A stretch of 40,862 nt of DNA from Pseudomonadota bacterium (GTDB lineage: Bacteria; Desulfobacterota; Binatia; UBA12015), in contig SXLG01000055.1 in assembly GCA_005777805.1 (NCBI GenBank), positions 1-40,862 on the forward strand, written 5' to 3'. Positions 1-7,321 of the stretch are shown in pieces. Numbering within the stretch: the first letter of the stretch is position 1; each line of letters opens with the position of its first letter. Position numbers and translations under genes: made by a program. The notes below the pieces were generated by a model. It was not told where the DNA came from. It ran no database searches and saw nothing but the letters and a program-made list of their open reading frames with translations.

Positions 1-1914
1 GTCCCACCAGCGCATGGTGACGAGGTTGCCGAACCACATGTGGGCGAGCTCGTGCGCGACCACTTCGGCGATACGCTTCTTCTCGGCGACGGTGATCGTG
101 TCGGCGTCGGCCAGGAGCAGCGTCTCGCGGAAGAACACCGCACCGGCGTTCTCCATCGCGCCCGCCTCGAAGTCGGGCACCGCGACGAGGTCGAGTTTCT
201 CGTAGGGGTAGGCGATTCCGAAGTAGCGCTCGAGCCGCTGCAACGCGGCCACGGCCGCGTCGAGTGCAAAGCTCGCGAGATGGGACTTGCCCGGGACGTG
301 CCAGACCCGGATCGGGACCTTCCCCACGTGACGTTGCTCGCCGCTCTCGAACTCCCCGACGGCGATGGCGCAGAGGTAGGTCGAAAGCAGGGGCGTCTGC
401 GTGAAGTGCCAGGTCGTCGTGCCGTTGGCGTTGTGATCGGAGGTGCGCAGCGGGTTGTTCGAGAGCACCTGCAAGCCCGCGCGTACCGTGACCGAGAAGG
501 TGAAGCGGGCCTTGAAGGCGGGTTCGTCAAAACAGGGGAAGCAGCGCCGCGCGTCGGCCGCCTCGAATTGCGAGAAGGCGTAGCGATGGTTGCCGCTGGT
601 GGCCCGGTAGAACCCGCGCAGGTGCTTCTTCAGTTCGCCGCCGAACGCCAGCATCAAGGCCCAGCGGCCGGGCATGAGCTTCTGCGCGAAGCGAAGCTCG
701 ACCGTCTCTCGCGTCGGCCGCGGGGTGATCGCTGCGGCGGCGATCGGCTGATTCGGCCTCTCGATCGTGGTCGGCGAATGGCGTGGCAGGGCGCTCGGCA
801 CATGGCTCTGGGGAGCGCGCGGCGCGATGACGGCCCGGTCGATGGTGAGGTCCACCGCGTGGAACTCGACGATGGCTGTCGGCCGGAAGACGTCGAGTTC
901 GATCAAGACTTCGCCGCGGAACAGGCCGCGATTGAGGTCGGGGATGAGGTGGACGTGGTAGCTGGTCGGCGCGCAGCAGTCCGCCAGGCGAAAGGCGTTG
1001 TCTGGTCGCCGTTCCGTCGGTGCCGCCTGCGGCGCGTGTGTCGGGAGGGGGGGGGGTGCTGCCGGCGGCCGAACCCGTGGCCGCAACATGCCTGGCAGGG
1101 GTGGCGTGACCAGACGGATCGAACTCGCGGCGGATTTGGCCGGGCTTCCCGAGGCGGCGCGGGTCTTGGCCTTGCTGGGTTTGTCGACGGCGGCCCGGAT
1201 GCCTGCGCGGGCGCGCCGGACTACCGGGACCGTCACCTTCTTGGGAGCGGTGGTCCGGACGGCCTTGGCCTTGCCGCGTTTTGCCGGCGGAGGAGAGGTG
1301 TCGGGTACGGCTACCGCCGCCGGAGTCTCTGGAGCCTTGCCCTTGCCCGGCCTTGTCGGAGGGGCTTCGGGCAGAGCCGCTTTCGGCTTGCGGTCCTTGG
1401 TCTGGGCCGGGGTGGCGGTGGTGGTAGCGGTAACGGCTGGCTTTCGGGACGGCTTGCTGGGCGCCGACTTGGCCGCCGGGGCGGGCGTCGTGGGCTGTGC
1501 TTTCGGGGGCCCTGGCTTCTTCGTCCCCGCTCGCAGCGGCTTCTTGGTGGCGGGGGCGTGGCCCGCTCCATCTTGGGCCGCAGGGGAGGACCCGCTCACC
1601 GACGTTCCCTTGGTGGTCTGGCCGCGAGCAACCGGACCCCGCGGCTTGGGTGGCGTCCGTGGTGTTCGGTCAGCGCTCGCCTTGGCGCCCCCCTGAGGCT
1701 CCTTCACCGTGTCTTCTTCCCCCGTGGCACGTCCGGCCGGTGGTTCCGGTCCGTGGGACCGGCCGAGCCTGCTCGTTCCCTTCTCTTGGCGTTGCGCGGT
1801 GCCGGGTGCAAGGGCGAGCGCACAATTTGCCCCAAAAACAGATGCTTCCGGGCCTCTGGAAAGGCCGTCGATGGCTCCACACCGGTTGTCTCTCCGGTTG
1901 ACGCGCTGCTCCAT
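1..1914 (-). CDS. M1-family zinc aminopeptidase (PepN/ERAP type), C-terminal part off the window
   Basis: Zinc metallopeptidase that would remove N-terminal residues from peptides. Read on the minus strand, the frame shows the GAMEN exopeptidase motif (bases 148-162) and, 36 residues later, the zinc site HELAH (bases 40-54), followed by FGNLVTMRWWD up to the window edge. The M1 N-terminal beta domain begins near base 1000 (residues like YHVHLIPDL and GLFRGEV). From the ATG at 1914 about 275 residues rich in Ala, Pro, Lys and Thr precede that domain. A second ATG at 1089 would give a protein of usual M1 layout, with HExxH near residue 346. I prefer 1914 because the upstream frame stays open and is Lys-rich and Arg-poor, unlike a random antisense frame in GC-rich DNA. 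The catalytic Tyr and third zinc ligand lie beyond the edge. Family is certain; start is uncertain. Confidence 0.9.
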   Translation of the reverse strand, partial: MEQRVNRRDNRCGAIDGLSRGPEASVFGANCALALAPGTAQRQEKGTSRLGRSHGPEPPAGRATGEEDTVKEPQGGAKASADRTPRTPPKPRGPVARGQTTKGTSVSGSSPAAQDGAGHAPATKKPLRAGTKKPGPPKAQPTTPAPAAKSAPSKPSRKPAVTATTTATPAQTKDRKPKAALPEAPPTRPGKGKAPETPAAVAVPDTSPPPAKRGKAKAVRTTAPKKVTVPVVRRARAGIRAAVDKPSKAKTRAASGSPAKSAASSIRLVTPPLPGMLRPRVRPPAAPPPLPTHAPQAAPTERRPDNAFRLADCCAPTSYHVHLIPDLNRGLFRGEVLIELDVFRPTAIVEFHAVDLTIDRAVIAPRAPQSHVPSALPRHSPTTIERPNQPIAAAAITPRPTRETVELRFAQKLMPGRWALMLAFGGELKKHLRGFYRATSGNHRYAFSQFEAADARRCFPCFDEPAFKARFTFSVTVRAGLQVLSNNPLRTSDHNANGTTTWHFTQTPLLSTYLCAIAVGEFESGEQRHVGKVPIRVWHVPGKSHLASFALDAAVAALQRLERYFGIAYPYEKLDLVAVPDFEAGAMENAGAVFFRETLLLADADTITVAEKKRIAEVVAHELAHMWFGNLVTMRWWD

Positions 1915-1933
1915 CCCGGCAGTCACCACCTCG

Positions 1934-2038
1934 GACTGGTCGACCGGCCGCGCTCCACAGGCGGGCTCCTCCTTGGCGCGCCTGTGCCCGCGTCGTGTCT
2001 CACGACGGACCGGTCGACAGGCCGCTCCGCCGGCGGGG
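1934..2038. repeat. Imperfect direct repeat, about 74 bp apart, in divergent promoter region
   Basis: The 177-bp gap between the divergent aminopeptidase and SDR genes contains two diverged copies, starting at 1934 and 2008. Both carry a GGTCGAC core followed by a GGCCG block. The offset matches the roughly 72-bp period of the other intergenic arrays in this window. Any promoters of the two genes must lie here, but I see no clear -35/-10 pair. Confidence 0.5.
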
Positions 2039-2091
2039 CGGTGGCCCCGGTTGCGCCTGTGACGGCGCAGCGCCAGAAGCAGGCCTTGGTC

Positions 2092-2931
2092 ATGAACGGC
2101 GCGAAGAGAGGTGCGACGGGGCTGCTCGCCGGGCGCGTGGTCGCGGTCACGGGTGCGGGGCAAGGTATCGGCCGCGGGATCGCCGAGGCGTGTGCCCGCC
2201 ATGGCGCGGCCGTGGCCCTCCTCGAGCGCGACGCGGACGCGGCCTGGGCCGCGCGAGCCGCCATCGAAGGGGCCGGGGGGCGAACCTTCGTCGCGGTCCT
2301 CGACGTGCGCGATCGGGCTCTCCTCGAGCGGGCTCTGGTTGCTGCGGACGCCGCACTCGGCGGCACCGACGTGCTCGTCAATAACGTCGGCGGCACCTTT
2401 GCCGCGGACTTTGTGGCGACGCGCGAACGGGGCTGGGACGCCCTGATCGACCTCAACCTGCGCACGGTGCTGCACGGCACGCAGCTCGTCGTTCCCTTGC
2501 TTCAGGCCCGGGGTGGGGGCTCGATCATCAACGTCGTCTCGATCGAGGGGATTCGCGCGGCTCCTGGTTTCGCGGTTTACGCAGCCTGCAAGGCGGCGGT
2601 GGTGGGGTTCACCCGCACGATGGCGCTGGAGCTCGCCCCGGCCAACATCCGCGTCAACGCGCTTGCTCCCGACATCTGCCTCACCGACGGCATCCGGGCG
2701 ATGACGCCGCCGGAGTTGCTGGAACGCCACCGCTGGATCGTCCCGCTGGGACGCGCAGCAGAGCCCGACGACGTTGCCGGCCCGGCGGTCTTTCTTGCCT
2801 CCGATCTGGCCCGCTACGTCACCGGGACCGTGCTGCACGTCGATGGCGGGACGCAGGCCGCGGGCGGTTGGTACCGGGATCCCGACGGCGACGGCTGGAT
2901 CGTCGGGCCGCCGCCCGCGCGCGGCACTTAG
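2092..2931 (+). CDS. SDR-family NAD(P)-dependent oxidoreductase
   Basis: Classical short-chain dehydrogenase of 279 residues, likely oxidising or reducing an alcohol/ketone with NAD(P)(H). Visible motifs are the Rossmann signature TGAGQGIG (residues 20-27), NNVGG after strand 4, and the catalytic set Ser150, Tyr163 and Lys167 (YAACK). The C-terminal HVDGG element is also typical. The ATG at 2092 places the Rossmann motif 20 residues from the start, as usual. The same frame is open far upstream, but that part is antisense to the aminopeptidase and is not believed. No neighbour points to the substrate, so only the family can be given. Confidence 0.9.
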   Translation: MNGAKRGATGLLAGRVVAVTGAGQGIGRGIAEACARHGAAVALLERDADAAWAARAAIEGAGGRTFVAVLDVRDRALLERALVAADAALGGTDVLVNNVGGTFAADFVATRERGWDALIDLNLRTVLHGTQLVVPLLQARGGGSIINVVSIEGIRAAPGFAVYAACKAAVVGFTRTMALELAPANIRVNALAPDICLTDGIRAMTPPELLERHRWIVPLGRAAEPDDVAGPAVFLASDLARYVTGTVLHVDGGTQAAGGWYRDPDGDGWIVGPPPARGT

Positions 2932-2942
2932 GCGATCGCCGC

Positions 2943-2959
2943 CACGGGTCAGGCCCGTG
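2943..2959 (+). terminator. Short GC-rich hairpin after the SDR gene
   Basis: A perfect 6-bp stem (CACGGG / CCCGTG) with a 5-base loop sits 12 bases after the SDR stop. No T-run follows, so this may be a transcript-end hairpin rather than a textbook intrinsic terminator. Confidence 0.3.
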
Positions 2960-3102
2960 CTCGCGCATTGCCGGCGCGGGGCTCTTCTGCGGGGATCGTC
3001 AGGCGCTTAAAATAAGGGACCGGCGAGGCCGGATCTCGTCCCGGCGCCGGGGTGGTGTTGCCGGGCGATCTGCTAGGCAGGAGCGCAGGCAGGGAGGGCG
3101 AC

Positions 3103-3669
3103 ATGGACGGAATCGAGACGGCACATGAGCGAGCGGCGTTTCATCGTATGGCCGACGGCACGGCGGCGGATTGGCAGATCATCATGCGCCAGCACGAGCC
3201 CTTCGCGCGTGCGCTGCCCGACCGGGTGCTGAGCCACCTGCGCCTCCTCGGCGGCGACTTTGGCGGCTTTGCCGTCGACCGCCTGACCCACAGCCTTCAG
3301 GCAGCGACGCTTGCCCTGCGTCACGGCCGCGACGAGGAATACGTCGTGTGCGCGCTCCTGCATGACATCGGCGACACGCTCTGCCCGTACAACCATCCCG
3401 ATGTCGCGGCGGCCATCCTCAAGCCCTTCGTCTCCGAGCGCAATCACTGGATCGTCGAGAACCACGGCATCTTCCAGGGCTACTATTTCTGGCACTTGAT
3501 CGGCGGTGACCGCAACGCCCGGGACCGTTACCGAGGCCACGCCTGGTTCGACGACGCCGCGGAGTTCTGTGAACTCTACGATCAGCGCGCCTTCGATCCG
3601 CAAGCGGAGACGCTGCCGCTGGCTGATTTCGAGCCGATGCTGCGGCGTGTTCTCGCGGCGCGCACCTGA
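3103..3669 (+). CDS. HD-domain protein (COG4341-like), PhnZ/MIOX-type diiron oxygenase or phosphohydrolase
   Basis: Compact 188-residue HD-superfamily protein. Candidate metal ligands are His63, His87-Asp88 (LLHDIGD), His98 and His121 (ENHGIF). This spacing matches small HD proteins related to PhnZ and myo-inositol oxygenase, which use a mixed-valence diiron centre, though some relatives are annotated as phosphohydrolases. The ATG at 3103 is preceded by a purine-rich ribosome site (AGGGAGGG, 3091-3098). No phosphonate genes are nearby, so the substrate is unknown. It is followed after 19 bases by the convergent His-rich secreted protein gene. Family call is good; the reaction is inferred. Confidence 0.8.
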   Translation: MDGIETAHERAAFHRMADGTAADWQIIMRQHEPFARALPDRVLSHLRLLGGDFGGFAVDRLTHSLQAATLALRHGRDEEYVVCALLHDIGDTLCPYNHPDVAAAILKPFVSERNHWIVENHGIFQGYYFWHLIGGDRNARDRYRGHAWFDDAAEFCELYDQRAFDPQAETLPLADFEPMLRRVLAART

Positions 3670-3688
3670 GGCCGCCGGACCCCGGGCG

Positions 3689-4132
3689 TCAATCCTTCGC
3701 GGGCGAAGGCGGCGTCGCCACCGGGTGGTGTGCCGGGCCATCCGCGGGGGGGCTGTGGTGTGGGCCGTGCGCGCCGCCAGCGTGATGGGCCTCGATCTGA
3801 CGGAGGAGGTCGCGCACGCTCGCGCACTGTGGCGCGTTTTTGGCGACGACGCGCGCGTGCGGGCCCTTGCCCTCCAGCCCGCGATCGAGTTGCACCAGAT
3901 CTCCGGTCTGGGCACCCCCGAGATCGCCCAGCGGCACCACCAGCGCGTCATCGAGTGTACCGCCCGGCGGTACGATGGTGATGAAGTTGCTGGTGCCGTC
4001 CGCGGCCAGCGTGCAGTGGGGCGTCGCGTAGACGTCGGCGCGGGCGAGTCCCGGCACGGTGACGGCGAAGAGTCCGGCCTGGATGAACAGCGCGAGCGCG
4101 CGCGGGCGAGGGCAACGAGACTGCAGGTTCAT
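3689..4132 (-). CDS. Secreted His-rich hypothetical protein
   Basis: 147-residue protein with an N-terminal signal peptide (Arg-rich start, hydrophobic ALFIQAGLFAVTVPG, then ARA cleavage site near residue 30), so probably periplasmic. The mature part has two Cys residues and a Pro/Gly/His-rich tail with several HH and HxxHH clusters in the last 35 residues, which could bind copper, nickel or zinc. I do not recognise a family. The ATG at 4132 directly precedes the signal peptide and is the natural start. It is divergent from the DUF1573 lipoprotein, so the two may share a regulatory region. The frame also runs on upstream without a stop, which I treat as chance. Confidence 0.65.
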   Translation of the reverse strand: MNLQSRCPRPRALALFIQAGLFAVTVPGLARADVYATPHCTLAADGTSNFITIVPPGGTLDDALVVPLGDLGGAQTGDLVQLDRGLEGKGPHARVVAKNAPQCASVRDLLRQIEAHHAGGAHGPHHSPPADGPAHHPVATPPSPAKD

Positions 4133-4322
4133 GATGCCCGGCGCTAGCAGACCGGTCGCCCGCTTTCCCGTTCGGGAGGGGAGGTCGCGGTCTGCGAGTG
4201 GTGTCGGCTGGGCGCTTGCCTCGTGCCGCGACGTGCGCGACTCTGCCCCGGATGCCCGTCGGAAGGGGCGTGGCGGGGCCACCGGCCGCCGGCGCCCGTG
4301 GATCTCCGGAGCACGAACCACG

Positions 4323-5117
4323 GTGAGCAGTAAAACGACGCTGGACGCCGGCCGGGCTTGCCCCGGTGCGCGGGTTCGAGAGGAGATAGGGGCCACCACC
4401 CCGTGGAGGTTGCCGTGGGGAGACGCTGCGCGCTTCGGCGGAGGCTTGGTGCTCGCGCTGCTGGCGGGCTGCAGCGCATTCCGCTCGGCTCCAGCGGTGG
4501 GGCCGTGGTCCGATCCTCGCGCGACCGTGCAACTGGTGGATCTCGGCGAACGCAGGATCGGTGAGCCCCTCGCGCATGTCTTTGAGATCGAGAACACGCG
4601 CGACCAGCCGCTCGAGCTGCGACTCGGGCGCGCGACCTGCGACTGTGCCGCAAGCCTCCTCGATGGCGGAGTGATCGCCGCACACCGGCGCGGGCGGATT
4701 CGCGTCGCTCTTGCAGGCCCGCGCGCCGGGGGCGCCCAGAGTGTCGCCGTGACGGTCGCCACGAATGATCCGGCCCGACCACGACTGGGTTTCGTGTTGC
4801 GCGCAAAACTTGTGCCCGACGTGGCCATCGAGCCCGAGGTGCTGTGGCTTCCCGACGCATTTGGTGGCGCCCCGAGCGTGGGGCGTGTGCGCGTCCGCGT
4901 GCTCGCCCCTGACGTTCGGGTCGAGAGCGTCGCGGTCGTCGATGGCGCCTTCGTGGCCGCCTTCGAACCTGCGGCCTCCCCCGAACGCGGGGGCACACTG
5001 GTGGTCCGTCATCCCGGTCGCCCCGAGCGGGGCTTGTACGATGGTCGGGCGGTCGTCCAGACCACCAGCCCGCGCCAGCCGCGCCTCGAAGTGCCCGTGT
5101 TTCTTCGCTTTCGCTGA
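4323..5117 (+). CDS. DUF1573-family lipoprotein
   Basis: Predicted outer-envelope lipoprotein with a lipobox (LALLAGC) followed by a DUF1573 region. The family hallmark is the Cys-Asp-Cys element (TCDCAA) after a VDLGERRIGEPLAHVFEI-like strand. The second half looks like another Ig-like beta domain, as is common in periplasmic DUF1573 proteins. The start is uncertain. GTG at 4323 has a GGAG about 11 bases upstream but gives a long N-region of roughly 45 residues. TTG at 4410 gives a more normal signal peptide but has a ribosome site placed too close. Function of the family is unknown. The 237-bp gap after it contains no gene I can support. Confidence 0.75.
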   Translation: MSSKTTLDAGRACPGARVREEIGATTPWRLPWGDAARFGGGLVLALLAGCSAFRSAPAVGPWSDPRATVQLVDLGERRIGEPLAHVFEIENTRDQPLELRLGRATCDCAASLLDGGVIAAHRRGRIRVALAGPRAGGAQSVAVTVATNDPARPRLGFVLRAKLVPDVAIEPEVLWLPDAFGGAPSVGRVRVRVLAPDVRVESVAVVDGAFVAAFEPAASPERGGTLVVRHPGRPERGLYDGRAVVQTTSPRQPRLEVPVFLRFR

Positions 5118-5354
5118 GTCCCTGGGGGCCGCTCCGAGCTCGCGGCTCGTCGTCGGGTGGCGAGCGGCGCCCCGTCCCCCGAGCCCGAGGCTTGGGCCGG
5201 GGTCGGGTTCGGTGCTGGAAAGACTTGAATTTTCGCTGATCTGCACCTAAAGCGCTCTCTCGACGGGGGCCATTCTCCCGTTCCACAACCGCGTGCGCGT
5301 CGCGGCCGGCAACTTTGCAAGGCTGTGCGCCACGCTCTCAACCGGGATGCAACT

Positions 5355-6767
5355 GTGAACTTCACTGAATTCGCCCTCGACGCCCGCCTGGTGCGCGCGA
5401 TCGGGGACCTTGGCTACGTCAGCGCGACCCCGATCCAGGCCGAGGCGATTCCGCCGGCCATGGCCGGTCACGATGTGCTTGCCGCAGCCATGACCGGCAG
5501 CGGCAAGACCGCCGCTTTCCTGCTGCCGATCCTCCACCGCTTGCTCGAGTCGCCCAGGCCGGGGACGCGGGTGCTGGTGCTGGCGCCCACACGCGAACTC
5601 GCGGCGCAGAACCTCGCCGCCTGCGAGGGTTTCGCCAGGCATACCGGCATCTCGGCAGCCGCGGTTTTCGGCGGTGTCGGCATGGGGCCGCAGGAGAGGG
5701 CGTTCCGCTCCGGCGTCAATGTCTTGATCGCGACACCGGGACGCCTGCTCGACCACTTGAGGTACCCCTACGCCAAGCTCGACCGCATCGACCATCTGGT
5801 TCTGGACGAAGCTGATCGTATGCTCGACATGGGCTTCCTCCCCGACGTGCGCCGTGTTCTGGCGCGCCTGCCGAGCGAGCGACAGACGCTGTTTTTCTCT
5901 GCGACTCTTCCGCCCGAGGTGCGCCGACTGTCGCGTGACATGCTGCGCAACGCGACCGCGATCAACGTCGAGCGGCAGGCCGCGCCCGCCAGCGGCATCA
6001 CCCAGGCGGTGTTCCCGGTCCCCGGCGCCGCCAAGAGCGCGCTGCTCCTGGAACTGCTCAAGCGTGACGAGATCGGCAGCGTCATCGTGTTCGCCCGCAC
6101 GAAGCATCGCACCAACCGGCTCTCCGACTATCTCGAGAAACGCGGCGTCCCCAACGCGCGGATGCACGGCAATCGCAGTCAGGGTCAGCGCACTGCCGCT
6201 CTTGCGGATTTCAAGTCCGGTCGCATCCGCGTGCTCTGTGCCACGGATATCGTGGCGCGGGGCATCGACGTCGAAGCGCTCGAGCACGTCGTCAACTTTG
6301 ATGTTCCACACATCCCCGCCGACTACATCCACCGTGTCGGCCGCACCGCCCGGGCGGATGCCGTCGGCGAGGCCTTCACCTTCGTCTCGCCCGAGGAGGA
6401 GCAGGATCTGCGCGCGATCGAGCGAGCGATCGGTGTCAAGCTTGAGAAGAGGGTGCTGGCGGATTTCGACTACCAGCAGAAGCCCGCCGAGGCGCTGGAG
6501 ATTCCCATCGGCAAGCGGCTCGCCGAGCATCGTGCCCGTTCGGCCGGCAAGCACGGGGCGCGGCGCGCAGACGGGCGAGGACCCGGCGCGCGCTCGCCGC
6601 AGGTGGAGAGTCGGCCCGCGGACGGCCGGCGTCGCGACGACCAGAGCTCTCGCGGCCGGGAGCGTCCCGCGGCTCGATCCGGCATGAATGGGGCGGCGGC
6701 GCCTGCGACAGCGCCGCGCGGCGGTGCGTTCGCACATGCGCGTCCCCGAGGTGGTCGGCCTTACTGA
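5355..6767 (+). CDS. rhlE: DEAD-box ATP-dependent RNA helicase, RhlE type
   Basis: RNA helicase for ribosome assembly or mRNA turnover, about 470 residues. Motifs in order: Q-motif (FALD...YVSATPIQ), Walker A TGSGKT (about residues 47-52), PTREL, TPGRLLDH, DEAD (about 151-154), SAT (about 181), ATDIVARGID (about 295) and HRVGRTAR (about 325). After residue 385 comes an Arg/Gly/Ala-rich basic tail typical of RhlE proteins, which helps hold RNA. I choose the GTG at 5355 because it gives the standard VNFTEF N-terminus; an ATG at 5325 would add ten unusual residues. Assignment to RhlE rather than SrmB or DbpA rests on the N-terminus and tail. Confidence 0.92.
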   Translation: MNFTEFALDARLVRAIGDLGYVSATPIQAEAIPPAMAGHDVLAAAMTGSGKTAAFLLPILHRLLESPRPGTRVLVLAPTRELAAQNLAACEGFARHTGISAAAVFGGVGMGPQERAFRSGVNVLIATPGRLLDHLRYPYAKLDRIDHLVLDEADRMLDMGFLPDVRRVLARLPSERQTLFFSATLPPEVRRLSRDMLRNATAINVERQAAPASGITQAVFPVPGAAKSALLLELLKRDEIGSVIVFARTKHRTNRLSDYLEKRGVPNARMHGNRSQGQRTAALADFKSGRIRVLCATDIVARGIDVEALEHVVNFDVPHIPADYIHRVGRTARADAVGEAFTFVSPEEEQDLRAIERAIGVKLEKRVLADFDYQQKPAEALEIPIGKRLAEHRARSAGKHGARRADGRGPGARSPQVESRPADGRRRDDQSSRGRERPAARSGMNGAAAPATAPRGGAFAHARPRGGRPY

Positions 6768-6874
6768 GGTCGTCGCTCGGTCCGGGACGCGGAGAGCGCC
6801 CGTGTCGCGACGATGCCGGGTTCCGGTGCGCTCGCCGCGGGCAGCTACCGGCCGAGGGTGTTAGGCGCCCGGTC

Positions 6875-7294
6875 GTGCCCGAACGTAGCGAGCGGCCAGC
6901 ACCGCGCGATCTGCTCGCGGAACGCTTGCGACGTCTCGAAGGAGGGGTCTCGGCGCTGACCCGCGAGGTCGCCGGAACGCGCGCTCGGCTGAGTGACGCC
7001 ACCCAGAGACTCGATCGACTCATCGATCTGGTCGGACGCCTCGGGCGCGTGGTCGATGTACAGGGGAGCACGCTGCTCGGTGATGAGAACGATCTCGAGC
7101 AGCGCGTGGATGCCCTCGCCGAGCGGCTTTCGCGAGTCGAGGAAGGTCGGGAACCACAGGTCGCCGACACGCTTGACTCGCCGGAGAATCGCCCGGTTCC
7201 CGCCGTGCCGGGGCGATCCACGCTGACCAGGTTGCCGCCGCCATCGCGGCCGCGCGGTGGTCCGGCCGCGCCCGGCAGCCGGCGGCGCGACTGA
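6875..7294 (+). CDS. Small coiled-coil protein upstream of mfd
   Basis: 139-residue protein starting with GTG at 6875. Residues 13-95 form continuous heptads with Leu/Val at a/d positions (for example LLAERLRRLEGG, RLSDATQRLDRLIDLVGRL and DLEQRVDALAERL), so a dimeric coiled coil is likely. The last 40 residues are Pro/Arg-rich and disordered. There is no signal peptide. Its stop lies 27 bases before mfd on the same strand, so co-transcription is likely. That gap holds a GC palindrome at 7297-7311. I recognise no family; the heptad pattern supports real coding. Confidence 0.6.
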   Translation: MPERSERPAPRDLLAERLRRLEGGVSALTREVAGTRARLSDATQRLDRLIDLVGRLGRVVDVQGSTLLGDENDLEQRVDALAERLSRVEEGREPQVADTLDSPENRPVPAVPGRSTLTRLPPPSRPRGGPAAPGSRRRD

Positions 7295-7321
7295 GCGCCG
7301 GCCAGGCCGGCCGTCGCGGGG

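Noticed and set aside
40-2091. Long plus-strand reading frame running into the SDR gene
   Set aside because: It is antisense to the M1 aminopeptidase, whose HELAH and GAMEN motifs are unmistakable; the SDR family region starts only near 2092.
5247-6737. Long minus-strand frame opposite rhlE
   Set aside because: RhlE motifs are complete on the plus strand; the antisense frame is open only through third-position GC bias.
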